Of a stretch of DNA of 62,047 bases, positions 36,227 to 44,557 are shown one piece after another (position 1 is the stretch's first letter; each line of letters starts with the position of its first letter). A program made the translations under genes and the position numbers. The stretch comes from Marmoricola sp. GTDB lineage: Bacteria > Actinomycetota > Actinomycetes > Propionibacteriales > Nocardioidaceae. The stretch lies in the NCBI RefSeq assembly GCF_025965215.1, contig NZ_JAOPXI010000076.1, positions 1 through 62,047 of the forward strand, written 5' to 3'. The notes beneath the pieces were generated by a model. It ran no database searches, was not told the DNA's origin, and saw only the letters and a program-made list of their open reading frames with translations.

Positions 36227-37033
36227 ATGCCTGAAGAGTCTGCGACCCTGACCGACCTCCGCCTGGAACGGCCCGCCCCCGGAGTGGCCCGCCTGGTGCT
36301 CGACAACCCGGCCCAGCGCAACGCGATGTCGGACGCGATGACCGCCTCCTGGGGCATCGCCCTGGACGAGCTGGCGATGGACCCGGACGTGCGCGTCGTC
36401 GTGGTCACCGGCGAGGGCAGTGCCTTCTGCTCCGGCGGCAATCCCGCCTGGATCGCGAGCGAACCGGACGCGGAGGTCGACTACCTGCGCACCCGGATGA
36501 TCGCGTTCTACCGGGCCTGGCTGGCGATCCGTCGCCTCGAGGTGCCGACGATCGCGGCGATCAACGGGCCGGCGGTCGGTGCTGGTCTCTGCCTCGCCCT
36601 CGCCTGCGACATCCGGTACGCCGCGGCGGACGCGAAGCTCAGCGCGCCATTTGTGAAGCTCGGCATGAACCCCGGGATGGCCGCGACCTACCTGCTGCCG
36701 AACGTGGTGGGCGACGCGAACGCCCGCGAGCTGCTGCTGACCGGGCGCACCGTGGATGCCGACGAGGCGCGCGCGCTCGGGCTGGTCAGCCGGGTGTTCG
36801 CGCCCGAGGCATTCGCGGAACAGGTGCAGGCGATAGCTGAGGGCATCGCCGCGACGGCGCCGATCCCGAGCCGGTACACCAAGGTCGCCCTGCGCGACGG
36901 CGGCCACGCAGACTTCGAGCGCGCCGTGCAGTGGGAGGCGCTGGCCCAGCCGATCACGCTCGCGACCGCGGATCTCCAGGAGGGGGTCCGCGCGGCGAAG
37001 GAGAAGCGGAAGGCTGAGTTCAAGGGAGTCTGA
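36227..37033 (+). CDS. Enoyl-CoA hydratase/isomerase family protein
   Basis: A 268-residue crotonase-fold enzyme, probably acting on enoyl-CoA in fatty-acid or related catabolism. The oxyanion hole segments are GSAFCSGGNPAW (about residue 65) and INGPAVGAGLCLALACD (about 107). The Glu expected after GAGL-like segments in hydratases is not obvious at the first position (KLGMNPGMAATYLLP), so the exact reaction, hydratase or isomerase, is uncertain. TAGCCT lies 7 nt before ATG 36227. An upstream in-frame extension lacks homology. Confidence 0.86.
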   Translation: MPEESATLTDLRLERPAPGVARLVLDNPAQRNAMSDAMTASWGIALDELAMDPDVRVVVVTGEGSAFCSGGNPAWIASEPDAEVDYLRTRMIAFYRAWLAIRRLEVPTIAAINGPAVGAGLCLALACDIRYAAADAKLSAPFVKLGMNPGMAATYLLPNVVGDANARELLLTGRTVDADEARALGLVSRVFAPEAFAEQVQAIAEGIAATAPIPSRYTKVALRDGGHADFERAVQWEALAQPITLATADLQEGVRAAKEKRKAEFKGV

Positions 37034-37112
37034 GACGCGTCAGCGGATCAGAAGCTCCCGCGCGTCGAGCTGCGGTGAGGCGGGCGCTCAGGCGACCGCG
37101 TGGTGGAGCACG

Positions 37113-37192
37113 GAGAAGGCCCCCGACCGGCGCCGCTGCGTGCTCGCCTTCCCCTTGCTCACACCCGTCGGGACCCGGTCGGGGGCCTCTTC
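37113..37192 (+). terminator. Terminator after the enoyl-CoA hydratase gene
   Basis: GAGAAGGCCCCCGACCGG (37113-37130) pairs with CCGGTCGGGGGCCTCTTC (37175-37192) with one imperfect position, around a 44-nt loop. Confidence 0.65.
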
Positions 37193-37258
37193 TGCGCGTC
37201 ACGCTAGGCGAGCGCCTACCCGCGGTCAATGCCGGAATCGGGCCGTTTGGCCACAGCC

Positions 37259-37311
37259 TGTGGATAACCCTGTGGATAGGGTGTGGACATCCACCCGTGT
37301 GCTGTGGATCA
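37259..37311 (+). promoter_or_regulatory. Cluster of four DnaA-box-like sites
   Basis: TGTGGATAA (37259, a perfect DnaA box), TGTGGATAG (37271), TGTGGACAT (37282) and TGTGGATCA (37303) lie in the same orientation, with start spacings of 12, 11 and 21 bp, close to whole helical turns. They end 26 bp before the start of the PHP-domain gene. A chromosomal origin is unlikely because dnaA, dnaN and rpmH are not nearby. DnaA-controlled transcription or DnaA titration are possible roles. Confidence 0.65.
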
Positions 37312-37336
37312 CGCCCGGATAGGGACAATGGGGCCT

Positions 37337-38422
37337 GTGGCGAGCGATTCACGGCCCGATCCAGGGAAACCGTACGACGACGGTCCGGTGGCAGCATTGC
37401 GCCGGATCGCGTTCCTGCTCGAACGCAGTCGTGCCGAGACCTACAAGGTCAAGGCCTTCCGGTCGGCCGCGGCGACGATCCTGACGCTGGCGCCGGACGA
37501 CGTCGCTGCCCGTGCGAGCAGCGGGACGCTGCGCGACCTGCCCGGCATCGGCGCGTCCACGGCCGAGGTCATCGAAGCGGCCGCGGCGGGCCGGGTGCCG
37601 GAGCGGCTCGCGAAGCTCGAGGCCGAGACCGGCGGCCCGCTCGTCGAGGGCGGTGAGCGGGTGCGCGCGGCGCTGCGTGGGGACCTGCACAGCCACAGCG
37701 ACTGGTCCGACGGCGGCTCGCCGATCGAGGAGATGGCGTTCACGGCGATGGAGCTCGGGCACGAGTACCTGGTGCTCACCGATCACTCGCCACGCCTCAA
37801 GGTCGCCAACGGCCTCTCGGTCGCTCGCCTGACCCGCCAGCTGGAGATCGTCGAGGCGATCAACGAGCACCTCGGCGGGGGCGCAGAGGAAAGCACCTTC
37901 ACGCTGCTGAAGGGCATCGAGGTCGACATCCTCGACGACGGCTCTCTGGACCAGACCGAGGAGATGCTGGCGCGGCTCGACCTCCGGGTCGCGTCCGTGC
38001 ACTCCAAGCTCGCCATGGACCGGGGCCCGATGACGCGGCGCATGGTCGCCGCCGTGCAGAACCCGTTCACGAACGTGCTGGGGCACTGCACCGGGCGGCT
38101 GGTCACCGGCAACCGCGGCAAGCGCGGCCAGTCGGAGTTCGATGCGGCGGAGGTCTTCGCGGCGTGCGTCGAGAACGACGTGGCCGTCGAGATCAATGCC
38201 CGGCCCGAGCGGCGGGACCCGCCGACCAGGCTCCTCGAGCAGGCGATCGAGGCGGGCTGCCTGTTCTCGATCGACTCCGACGCGCACGCGCCGGGCCAGC
38301 TGGATTTCCAGGTCTACGGCTGCGCGCGCGCCCAGGAACTCGGGCTGGAGCCCGAGCGGATCGTGAACACCTGGCCAAGACAGAGGTTGGTGTCGTGGGC
38401 TGAAAGCAAGATTCTGGGGTAG
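37337..38422 (+). CDS. PHP-domain phosphoesterase with helix-hairpin-helix N-terminus (PolX-like)
   Basis: A 361-residue protein resembling the C-terminal half of family X DNA polymerases. Residues about 15-100 form the helical DNA-binding part with a helix-hairpin-helix (LRDLPGIGASTAEVIEAA). From about 115 the PHP phosphoesterase domain shows the metal motifs DLHSHSDWSDGG, LTDHSP, KGIEVDIL, VASVHSK, GHCTGR and SIDSDAHAPGQ. No polymerase domain is present. The family may cleave phosphoesters at DNA ends. GTG 37337 is chosen because GACAAT lies 7 nt upstream; ATG 37328 is close. A DnaA-box cluster lies directly upstream, suggesting cell-cycle control. Confidence 0.87.
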   Translation: MASDSRPDPGKPYDDGPVAALRRIAFLLERSRAETYKVKAFRSAAATILTLAPDDVAARASSGTLRDLPGIGASTAEVIEAAAAGRVPERLAKLEAETGGPLVEGGERVRAALRGDLHSHSDWSDGGSPIEEMAFTAMELGHEYLVLTDHSPRLKVANGLSVARLTRQLEIVEAINEHLGGGAEESTFTLLKGIEVDILDDGSLDQTEEMLARLDLRVASVHSKLAMDRGPMTRRMVAAVQNPFTNVLGHCTGRLVTGNRGKRGQSEFDAAEVFAACVENDVAVEINARPERRDPPTRLLEQAIEAGCLFSIDSDAHAPGQLDFQVYGCARAQELGLEPERIVNTWPRQRLVSWAESKILG

Positions 38423-38442
38423 CAGCGGAGTACCTTCTCGCC

Positions 38443-38958
38443 ATGAGGCCCGAGGTTGAGGTCCGGCGCTCTGCACGACGTACCAGGACGGTGTCGGCGT
38501 ACCGCAAGGACGGCAAGGTGATCGTGATGATCCCTGCGCGGTTCACCCGCGCCGAGGAGTCCGAGTGGGTCGACACCATGCTCGGCAAGCTCGAGAAGAC
38601 GGCTCAGCGGGGCCGTCGTACCGACGAGCAGCTGATGAAGCGGGCGCGCGAGATGAGCCGAGAGTACCTGCACGGCAAGGCGAGGCCGGCCTCGGTGCGG
38701 TGGGTCGACAACATGAACAGCCGCTGGGGATCCTGTACGACGGGCGAAGGCACCATCCGCCTCTCCGACCGCCTGCAGACGATGCCGGTGTGGGTCGTGG
38801 ACTACGTGCTCCTGCACGAGCTGGCTCACCTGCTCGAGCCGAGCCACAACCAGCGCTTCTGGCACTGGGTCGACAAGTACCCGCGGGCCGAGCGCGCCAA
38901 GGGCTACCTCGAGGGCGTCGCGTCCGCGGCCAACCTCGACCTCGGCGACTGCGACTAG
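38443..38958 (+). CDS. YgjP/SprT-like metal-dependent hydrolase (M48-type motif)
   Basis: A 171-residue protein of the YgjP-like (DUF45) metallopeptidase family. The zinc motif is HELAH in LLHELAHLLEPSHNQRFW near residue 127, with the third ligand in SHNQRFWHW. The preceding NMNSRWGSCTTGEGTIRL is the family signature. The substrate is unknown. TACCTT lies 6 nt before ATG 38443. It is 20 bp after the PHP gene. Its 3' end faces the NUDIX gene across a pair of inverted interspersed repeats. Confidence 0.87.
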   Translation: MRPEVEVRRSARRTRTVSAYRKDGKVIVMIPARFTRAEESEWVDTMLGKLEKTAQRGRRTDEQLMKRAREMSREYLHGKARPASVRWVDNMNSRWGSCTTGEGTIRLSDRLQTMPVWVVDYVLLHELAHLLEPSHNQRFWHWVDKYPRAERAKGYLEGVASAANLDLGDCD

Positions 38959-38984
38959 ACGGCCTGGGCGCCTACCTCACGGCG

Positions 38985-39037
38985 TTCGGCAAGCTCAACG
39001 ACCGGCTGCGACCACCACGGTCATCGAGCTTGCCGAG
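38985..39037. repeat. Interspersed repeat copies 3 and 4 as an inverted pair
   Basis: TTCGGCAAGCTCAACGACCGG (38985-39005) and CGGTCATCGAGCTTGCCGAG (39018-39037) are inverted copies of one family separated by 12 bp, so they can fold into a hairpin between the convergent YgjP-like and NUDIX genes. The right copy supplies the final codons SRQAR and the TGA stop of the NUDIX gene. Confidence 0.75.
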
Positions 39038-39584
39038 AGGTCGCGAGCCGCTCTCTGGCCAACCGGATCAGGTCGACCATGTCGGGCTCATCGGTCGGCA
39101 GGTCGTCGACGTCGAACCACCGGATGTCCAGGGACTCGTCGCTGACCACCGGCACGTCACTCGCGCCGAGCCGGGCCAGGAACCGTACGTCGAGGTGCCG
39201 GACCGTCCCGCGCGGGTTGCAGAAGTCGACCGCATGCAGGGAGAGGTGCACCGGGACCGGGTCGAGGACGAGATCGGGTAGCCCCGACTCCTCGGTCGCC
39301 TCGCGCAGCGCAGCCGCGGCCAGGGTGGCGTCCTCGGGCTCGAGGTGGCCGCCGAACGCGAACCAGCGCTGTGCCTTGCGGTGCAGGTTCAGCAGCACGT
39401 GAGAACCGTCCGCGTCGAGCACCAGCGCCCCGGCCGTGAGGTGATCGGGGAAGCAGGCCTTCGCCAGTCCGTCGGGCTCTCGGAGCAGGTGGTCGACGTA
39501 CTCGAGCCGCCACTTCTCCTGGGCCTCGTCGGGCGCGTTCCAGGTCGTCAGCGTGGCGACGGCATCGGCGTGCAGGTCGCTCAT
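39021..39584 (-). CDS. NUDIX hydrolase
   Basis: A 187-residue Nudix protein. The Nudix box is GGHLEPEDATLAAAALREAT followed by EESGL (about residues 79-103), which has one residue more than the G-x5-E spacing of the standard box. Such enzymes hydrolyse nucleoside diphosphates linked to another group; the substrate is unknown. ATG 39584 overlaps the stop of the DUF2342 gene by 4 bp (ATGA). The C-terminal SRQAR comes from the interspersed repeat, identical to that of the MFS protein at 1029. Confidence 0.87.
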   Translation of the reverse strand: MSDLHADAVATLTTWNAPDEAQEKWRLEYVDHLLREPDGLAKACFPDHLTAGALVLDADGSHVLLNLHRKAQRWFAFGGHLEPEDATLAAAALREATEESGLPDLVLDPVPVHLSLHAVDFCNPRGTVRHLDVRFLARLGASDVPVVSDESLDIRWFDVDDLPTDEPDMVDLIRLARERLATSRQAR

Positions 39585-40963
39585 GCAGTCGGTGCCGACG
39601 GCGGGTCGGTGGCGTCGTCCGGATCGGCGTCGTCCGGTGTGGCGCCGTCGATCAGGTCGGCGATCGCCTTGTCGAACTCGTCGTCGGCGAGGGACACCGG
39701 CGTCTCGAGGCCCTCGCGGAACCCGAGCGGGTCGTCGAGATCCTCCGGGGTCGGCAGCAGGTCCGGGTGTGCCCAGACGGCGTCGCGGGCCTCGTGGCCC
39801 TGGCGCGATCGCAGCGAGCCCCACAACGCCGAGGCATCGCGCAGGCGGCGCGGACGCAGCTCGAGACCGACCAGCGCGGCGAAGGTCTCCTCCGCCGGCC
39901 CACCGGCTGCCCTGCGGCGACGGATCGCCTCCTGGAGCTTGGCTGCCGACGGCATCCGTTCGGCGGTGGCCTGACCGACGACCTCGTCCACCCACCCCTC
40001 GACCAGCGCGAGTGTCGTCTCGAGGCGCACCAGCGCCGCGGTCTGCGAGGGTTGCTGCTTGGGCTCGAACAGTCCGCCGTTGATCGCCTCGGCGATCGCC
40101 TCCGGGTTGGACGGGTCCAGGCTGCCGAGTGACGCCTCGATGCCGCTGATGTCGATGGTGACGCCGCGACCGAAGTCCTCCACCGCCGCGATCAGGTGCT
40201 GGCGCAACCACGGCACATGGGCGAACAGGCGCTGGTGCGCGGCTTCGCGCAGAGCCAGGTAGAGCAGGACGTCGTCCTCGGGGACGTCGAGTCCGTCGGC
40301 GAACGCCGCGACGTTGTGCGGGAGCAGTGCCGCCTTGCCGGCCGGGCCGAGGGGGAGACCGATGTCCGAGGCGGTCAGCACGTCGCCGGAGAGCTCGCCG
40401 AGAGCCTGGCCCACCTGCGAGCCGAACATGGCGCCTCCCGCCTTCGAGATCATGCCGATCAGCGGGCCGGCCATCGCACGGGCTTCCTCGGGCAGCGCTG
40501 TGCCCATCGCACCGACGACATGCGCGGCGACCGGCTCGACCAGGATTCGCCAGACCGGGGTGGTCTCCTCGATCCACTCGGCGCGGCTCCATGCCGCCGT
40601 GGTGGTGATGCCGGAGGGCAGTGACGTGGTGTCGTCGAGCCAGTGGTCGGCCAGGCGCAGCGCGTCCGCGACGCGGGTCTGGGCAGCCCGTTCCTGGCTC
40701 GGGTCGGGCTGCGCGGCAGCGGTCTTGCGCGCGATGTCGGTGGCGAGCTCCCAGTTGACCGAGCCTTCGTAGGGCTGCATGAGGGATTGCAGCTGACCCA
40801 TCAGGGCGTTCAGGTCGAGGTTGCTCAGATCCGGGAGGCCACCGCTGGCACCCACGGAGCCGAACAGGGACTCGAAGGGCGTGCCCTTGAACGGGTTCTC
40901 AGCGGAGTTGTCCTCGGGCTCTTCAGGGAGTCCACCGGGGCCGTTGCCGGCGTCGTTGCTCAT
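39581..40963 (-). CDS. DUF2342 zinc-dependent metalloprotease-like protein
   Basis: A 460-residue protein of the DUF2342 family found across actinobacteria (Rv3195 by position). It begins with a Gly/Pro/Asn-rich acidic stretch, then a largely helical core. The expected zinc helix reads ALREAAHQRLFAH near residue 210, where EAAH replaces a classical HExxH, so protease activity rests on family annotation rather than a canonical site. The tail is Asp/Pro-rich and probably disordered. TAACTT lies 6 nt before ATG 40963 and GGAGG is at the same place, so it could start either leaderless or with a leader. It is coupled to the NUDIX gene. Confidence 0.87.
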   Translation of the reverse strand: MSNDAGNGPGGLPEEPEDNSAENPFKGTPFESLFGSVGASGGLPDLSNLDLNALMGQLQSLMQPYEGSVNWELATDIARKTAAAQPDPSQERAAQTRVADALRLADHWLDDTTSLPSGITTTAAWSRAEWIEETTPVWRILVEPVAAHVVGAMGTALPEEARAMAGPLIGMISKAGGAMFGSQVGQALGELSGDVLTASDIGLPLGPAGKAALLPHNVAAFADGLDVPEDDVLLYLALREAAHQRLFAHVPWLRQHLIAAVEDFGRGVTIDISGIEASLGSLDPSNPEAIAEAINGGLFEPKQQPSQTAALVRLETTLALVEGWVDEVVGQATAERMPSAAKLQEAIRRRRAAGGPAEETFAALVGLELRPRRLRDASALWGSLRSRQGHEARDAVWAHPDLLPTPEDLDDPLGFREGLETPVSLADDEFDKAIADLIDGATPDDADPDDATDPPSAPTA

Positions 40964-41009
40964 GCCTCCAAGTTACCGCCAGCCTGTTCGGGGCCCTAGG
41001 CTCAGCTCT

Positions 41010-41456
41010 GTGACCTCCGTTTCGCTCCCGACCGCGGTGCGCCTGCTCGGCATCCGCGACGAGCCGCTCGACGTGGCGGAGGTGACGGCTGCGGTCTCGG
41101 ACCCGGCGGCCGGGGGAGTCAACGTGTTCGTCGGGGCGGTCCGCAACCACGACGAGGGCCACGACGTCGTACGGCTGGAGTACACGGCGCACCCGTCCGC
41201 CATCGATCGGCTCGCCGAAGTCGCTGCCGAGGTGGCGGCCGAGTTCGACGTGATCGCGCTCGCCGCGGTGCACCGGACCGGAGTCCTGGGGGTCGGTGAC
41301 GTGGCCGTCGTATCGGCGGCCTCGGCCGCGCACCGCGATGTCGCCTTCGAGGCCTCGCGCGCCCTGATCGACCGGCTCAAGCAGAGCGTGCCGATCTGGA
41401 AGCACCAGACCTACGCCGACGGCACCGACGCCTGGGTTGCGCCGGCCGACTGCTGA
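41010..41456 (+). CDS. moaE: Molybdopterin synthase catalytic subunit MoaE
   Basis: A 148-residue large subunit of molybdopterin synthase, which transfers sulfur from thiocarboxylated MoaD to precursor Z in molybdenum-cofactor synthesis. Recognisable parts are VNVFVGAVRNHDEGHDV with the Arg of the active site, LEYTAHPSA, the AAVHRTGVLGVGDVAVVSAA strand pair and the C-terminal LKQSVPIWKHQTYADG, which holds the catalytic Lys. GTG 41010 has TAGGCT 7 nt upstream. No moaD is adjacent. MoeZ earlier in the window could load the partner MoaD. Confidence 0.92.
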   Translation: MTSVSLPTAVRLLGIRDEPLDVAEVTAAVSDPAAGGVNVFVGAVRNHDEGHDVVRLEYTAHPSAIDRLAEVAAEVAAEFDVIALAAVHRTGVLGVGDVAVVSAASAAHRDVAFEASRALIDRLKQSVPIWKHQTYADGTDAWVAPADC

Positions 41457-41460
41457 GGGC

Positions 41461-41489
41461 GATCACGTTCGCTGACGCGTCCGTGATCA
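41461..41489. terminator. Weak hairpin between moaE and the fliT-like gene
   Basis: GATCACG (41461-41467) pairs with CGTGATC (41482-41488). The right arm overlaps the stop codon of the fliT-like gene. The stem is short, so terminator function is uncertain. Confidence 0.4.
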
Positions 41490-41813
41490 GGCCTCGCGGT
41501 CGAAGTAGACCGGCCCGGGCTGCATCCGGCCGGTGATGTGGATGACGCGGGCGGTGAAGGTGATCTGGTTCCGGGCGCTCTCCAGCGCGCTGGCCAGGTC
41601 CTGCGCGGCCAGCTGCTGACGGGCCAGGAGCTGCCGAGCGCGGACGGCGAGGTCGGCGGGCATCGAGTCGAGCGCTGCTACGGGCTTCCACGGGTCCAGG
41701 GGAGCGCTGTGGAGTCCGCGGAGCAGGCGTTCGACGGCGATCACGTCGAGCTCGAGACGCTCCAGCTCGTTTTCCCAGACTGCGCGAAGACGCTCGCTGT
41801 TCACCGCGGTCAC
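41487..41813 (-). CDS. Candidate FliT-like flagellar chaperone
   Basis: A 108-residue, mainly helical protein encoded immediately after fliS, with a 4-bp GTGA overlap. The order fliD-fliS-small helical protein matches the fliD-fliS-fliT operon of other bacteria, in which FliT guards the cap protein FliD. Sequence identity with FliT is not obvious by eye, so the call rests on context, size and helicity (VWENELERLELDVIAVERLL). GTG 41813 is chosen because of the overlap and a GAAGGG site upstream. The end of the protein (RVIHITGRMQPGPVYFDREA) looks less helical. Confidence 0.6.
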   Translation of the reverse strand: MTAVNSERLRAVWENELERLELDVIAVERLLRGLHSAPLDPWKPVAALDSMPADLAVRARQLLARQQLAAQDLASALESARNQITFTARVIHITGRMQPGPVYFDREA

Positions 41814-42217
41814 GCACCCTTCTTCAACGTGGCCAACGCCGGGTTGCCGGCTGACTCCAGGGCCGCTTCGCGCCAGGTGTCGGCCAGGACCGAGACCAGG
41901 CCAAGGCACTCGTCGATGATCGCGGCATCCTTGCGGACGTTGGCTTCGATCAGACGGCGGTACAAGAACGCGTACAACGAATCCAGACGCGCGCCGCCGT
42001 CGAACTCGTCGGGCTTCAGGCTGAGGCGCAGCTCGAGCACGATCTTCTGCGCGTGGGTCAGCTGACGGTGGACCTCCTCGAGGTCGCGTCGGTGCTGTGC
42101 TTCCAGGCCCCGCTGGACGTCCAGGACCAAGCGGTCGAAGAGCATCACGAGCAGGCGGGCCGGGCTGGCGGTGGCGACTGAAGCATCCATGTACGTCGCA
42201 CGCGCGGTGGTCATCAT
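41810..42217 (-). CDS. fliS: Flagellar export chaperone FliS
   Basis: A 135-residue helical chaperone that binds the C-terminus of flagellin and prevents early polymerisation. The opening YMDASVATASPARLLVMLFDRLVLD is the FliS signature, followed by the LEEVHRQLTHAQKIVLELRLSL helix and YAFLYRRLIEANVRKD. ATG 42217 (or 42214) has GGAAGG 8 nt upstream. It follows fliD after 18 bp on the same strand and overlaps the FliT-like gene, forming one operon. Confidence 0.92.
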   Translation of the reverse strand: MMTTARATYMDASVATASPARLLVMLFDRLVLDVQRGLEAQHRRDLEEVHRQLTHAQKIVLELRLSLKPDEFDGGARLDSLYAFLYRRLIEANVRKDAAIIDECLGLVSVLADTWREAALESAGNPALATLKKGA

Positions 42218-42235
42218 GAGGGTTGCCTTCCGTAG

Positions 42236-43621
42236 CTATCCCAGTGGATTTGACGATGACGAAGAAGACGAAGACGAAGACGACGACGAGCCACCTAGTG
42301 CGGAGATGAGGTAGCTGGACTGGCTGTTCAGCTGGCTCAGGGCGGTCTGCATCGCGGTGAACTGTTCCTGCAGGCTCGCCTGCCGCAGCGCCAACCGTGC
42401 GTCCCAGTCAGAGATGCTGGCAGTCAGCTCGGTGATCGTGGAGCTGTGGTTGGTGATCGACGTGGTGATGCTGCCGCTGACCGGGTCGCTGGCGGCGTTC
42501 GCCACGGTCTGGATCCGGTTCGCGAACCCGTTGGCAGCCTTGGTGAACTTCGCCGCGGTGCCAGCCGGGTCGGCGGTGTAGGCGGCCTGGAACGTCGCGG
42601 CGTCCCAGGTCATGGCGCCGTACCGGTCGAGCTGGATCCCGATGCTGGCCAGCGAGGTGCCGTCGGTGGGGTAGACGGCGTTGAGCAGGTTGTTCCCGAG
42701 CTGCTGGATCCCGCTGTCGGTCGACAGCGGGCCGGCGGACTGGCCGCTGGTCCCGGGCGCCGTGAGGGTGTTGATCTTGGTCAGTGCTGCGTTGATCGAG
42801 GTCACGAAGCCCTCGACCGCCGAGGTCATCGCGGTGGCGTTCTGGGTGACTGAGAAGCTGGCCGTCGTGTTGGCCGGCGTCGTCGGATCCAGGGTGATGG
42901 TCAGGCCGTTGGAGATGTTGGCGAACGTGTTGGTCGCCGAGTGGACGGTGTCGCCGCCGATGGTGATCGAGGCGTCGCTTCCGGCGGTGACGGTGGCTCC
43001 GCCGAGGATCGCTGACCCGTCGAGGTTGGTCATGGTGAAGTTCGAGGCCGCGCCCGTCGTCGCGGAGACGACCTGGAGGCGGTAGGTGCCGTCGTCCAGC
43101 TTGGTGGTGCTGGCTTTCAGACCGGTGCCGGTGGCATTGATCGCGGCGATCACGCCACCGAGGGTGCTGTTGCTGCTGTCGAGCTGCACCGTGCTGCCGT
43201 CGGCGCGGGTGATCAGGAACTTCGAGGACCCGGTGGTGACGGTGTCGGTCAGCGCGGCGGTGTTGGTGAACCGAACCTGTTGAGCGCTCGCGGTGCCCCC
43301 GACAGTGACGCTGAGCGAGCCGGTCTGCGCCCCGCTGTTCGCGGTCGCGGTGACCAGGGTGCTCGAGCTGGAGACCGTGACCGGGTTCCAGTAGGTCGGG
43401 TCGGCCAGAGTGGCAGCGCTGGTAGCCAGGTTGGCGAAGGTGGTGTTCAGGTCCTGGAGCGTGCTGACGTTCTGCTGCTCGGTGGTCTTCTGGGCCTTGA
43501 GGTTGTTCTGGGTCTGAGCCTCTAGTGACATCAACTGGGTGATGATGGAGTTGGTGTCGACGCCGTTGGTCAAGCCGCTGAGGCTCGCCAGACCGGTAGG
43601 GGTGACGCTCGTGGTGACCAT
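42236..43621 (-). CDS. fliD: Flagellar filament cap protein FliD
   Basis: A 461-residue hook-associated protein 2, which caps the growing filament and folds incoming flagellin. The N-terminal part (LSGLTNGVDTNSIITQLMSL) and the C-terminal coiled region (ISDWDARLALRQASLQEQFT with LSQLNSQSSYLISAL) are typical. The middle consists of Thr/Ser/Gly-rich domains exposed at the filament tip. The C-terminus ends in a run of twelve serines before NPLG, encoded by a GAC/GAA-type trinucleotide tract on the plus strand. A fliC terminator lies just upstream. A degenerate CTCG-N17-GCCGAG near that terminator could be a weak sigma-28 site. Confidence 0.92.
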   Translation of the reverse strand: MVTTSVTPTGLASLSGLTNGVDTNSIITQLMSLEAQTQNNLKAQKTTEQQNVSTLQDLNTTFANLATSAATLADPTYWNPVTVSSSSTLVTATANSGAQTGSLSVTVGGTASAQQVRFTNTAALTDTVTTGSSKFLITRADGSTVQLDSSNSTLGGVIAAINATGTGLKASTTKLDDGTYRLQVVSATTGAASNFTMTNLDGSAILGGATVTAGSDASITIGGDTVHSATNTFANISNGLTITLDPTTPANTTASFSVTQNATAMTSAVEGFVTSINAALTKINTLTAPGTSGQSAGPLSTDSGIQQLGNNLLNAVYPTDGTSLASIGIQLDRYGAMTWDAATFQAAYTADPAGTAAKFTKAANGFANRIQTVANAASDPVSGSITTSITNHSSTITELTASISDWDARLALRQASLQEQFTAMQTALSQLNSQSSYLISALGGSSSSSSSSSSSSSNPLG

Positions 43622-43661
43622 CGCTCGGGCCCTCCTCTTGTTGAACGAACTCGGCGTTCCC

Positions 43662-43691
43662 GGCGGGGACTTCGAGGTCGAAGTCCCCGCC
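43662..43691 (-). terminator. Terminator after fliC
   Basis: A near-perfect 30-bp palindrome, GGCGGGGACTTCGA paired with its complement around a 2-nt centre, between fliC and fliD. It probably limits readthrough so that flagellin mRNA far exceeds fliD mRNA. Confidence 0.8.
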
Positions 43692-43710
43692 AGGAGCTAT
43701 GCCGTGTGAC

Positions 43711-44493
43711 TCACTGCAGCAGCTTGAGCACGCTCTGCGGGGCCTGGTTGGCCTGAGCGAGCATGGCGGTGCCGGCCTGGGAGAGGATGTTCGCGCGGGT
43801 GAAGTTCACCATCTCGTGAGCCATGTCGGTGTCCCGGATCCGGCCCTCCGACGCCGAGAGGTTCTCGACCTCGACGTTGAGGTTGTTGATGGTGTGCTCG
43901 AACCTGTTCTGAATCGCACCGAGGTTGCCACGGAGGGCGGACGTCGCCGTGATGGCCGAGGTCACCGTGGTGTTGTCGGTGATCGCCAGGCTGGACGTGT
44001 CCACCTTGCCGGACAGGTCGACGGTCAGTACGTCGGTCGGGTCGGTGCCCACCTGGAAGTTCGTGGACGCGTTGCCGCCGAAGAGGGCGACACCGTTGAA
44101 CTTGGTGGTGTTCTGGATCCGGTCGATCTCCGAGCTCAGAGCCGTGAACTCTGACGACAGAGCCGCCTGCGAGTCCGAGTTCTGGGTGCCGTTGTTGTAC
44201 TGAACCGCCAGGTCGTTCATGCGCTGCAGCATGGAGTGGACCTCGGTCAGGGCACCTTCAGCAGTCTGCGCGACGCTGATGCCGTCCTGGGCGTTGGTCA
44301 CGCCGACACCGAGACCGCCGATCTGCGAACGCAGACCCTCGGAGATGGCCAGACCGGCCGCGTCGTCGGCGGCCCGGTTGATCCGGTAGCCGCTGGACAA
44401 CTTCTCGAGCGAGCTGGACAGCTGGCCCTGCGTGACCGACAGGTTGCGGTACGCGTTCATCGCGTCGATGTTCTGGTTGATGATGAGACTCAT
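43711..44493 (-). CDS. fliC: Flagellin
   Basis: A 260-residue filament subunit. The conserved N-terminal D0/D1 domain reads INQNIDAMNAYRNL, SSGYRINRAADDAAGLAISE and QDGISVAQTAEGAL. The C-terminal D1/D0 domain reads LGAIQNRFEHTINNLNVEVE and ends AQANQAPQSVLKLLQ. The variable D2/D3 region is very short, so the filament surface is minimal. GGAAGG lies about 7 nt before ATG 44493. The leader contains overlapping GGA triplets (CAGGAAGGA) at the ribosome site, a plausible CsrA target given csrA and fliW nearby. A sigma-28-type promoter lies at 44558-44585. Confidence 0.95.
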   Translation of the reverse strand: MSLIINQNIDAMNAYRNLSVTQGQLSSSLEKLSSGYRINRAADDAAGLAISEGLRSQIGGLGVGVTNAQDGISVAQTAEGALTEVHSMLQRMNDLAVQYNNGTQNSDSQAALSSEFTALSSEIDRIQNTTKFNGVALFGGNASTNFQVGTDPTDVLTVDLSGKVDTSSLAITDNTTVTSAITATSALRGNLGAIQNRFEHTINNLNVEVENLSASEGRIRDTDMAHEMVNFTRANILSQAGTAMLAQANQAPQSVLKLLQ

Positions 44494-44557
44494 GATGGTT
44501 TCCTTCCTGGATGATTGAGTCGTGTCGCTAGGGCCCGTCCTTGGGCCCGTGCCGTGT

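Noticed and set aside
37259-37311. DnaA boxes as the chromosomal origin
   Set aside because: No dnaA, dnaN, recF or rpmH nearby, only four boxes and no clear AT-rich unwinding region. Kept as a regulatory or titration cluster.
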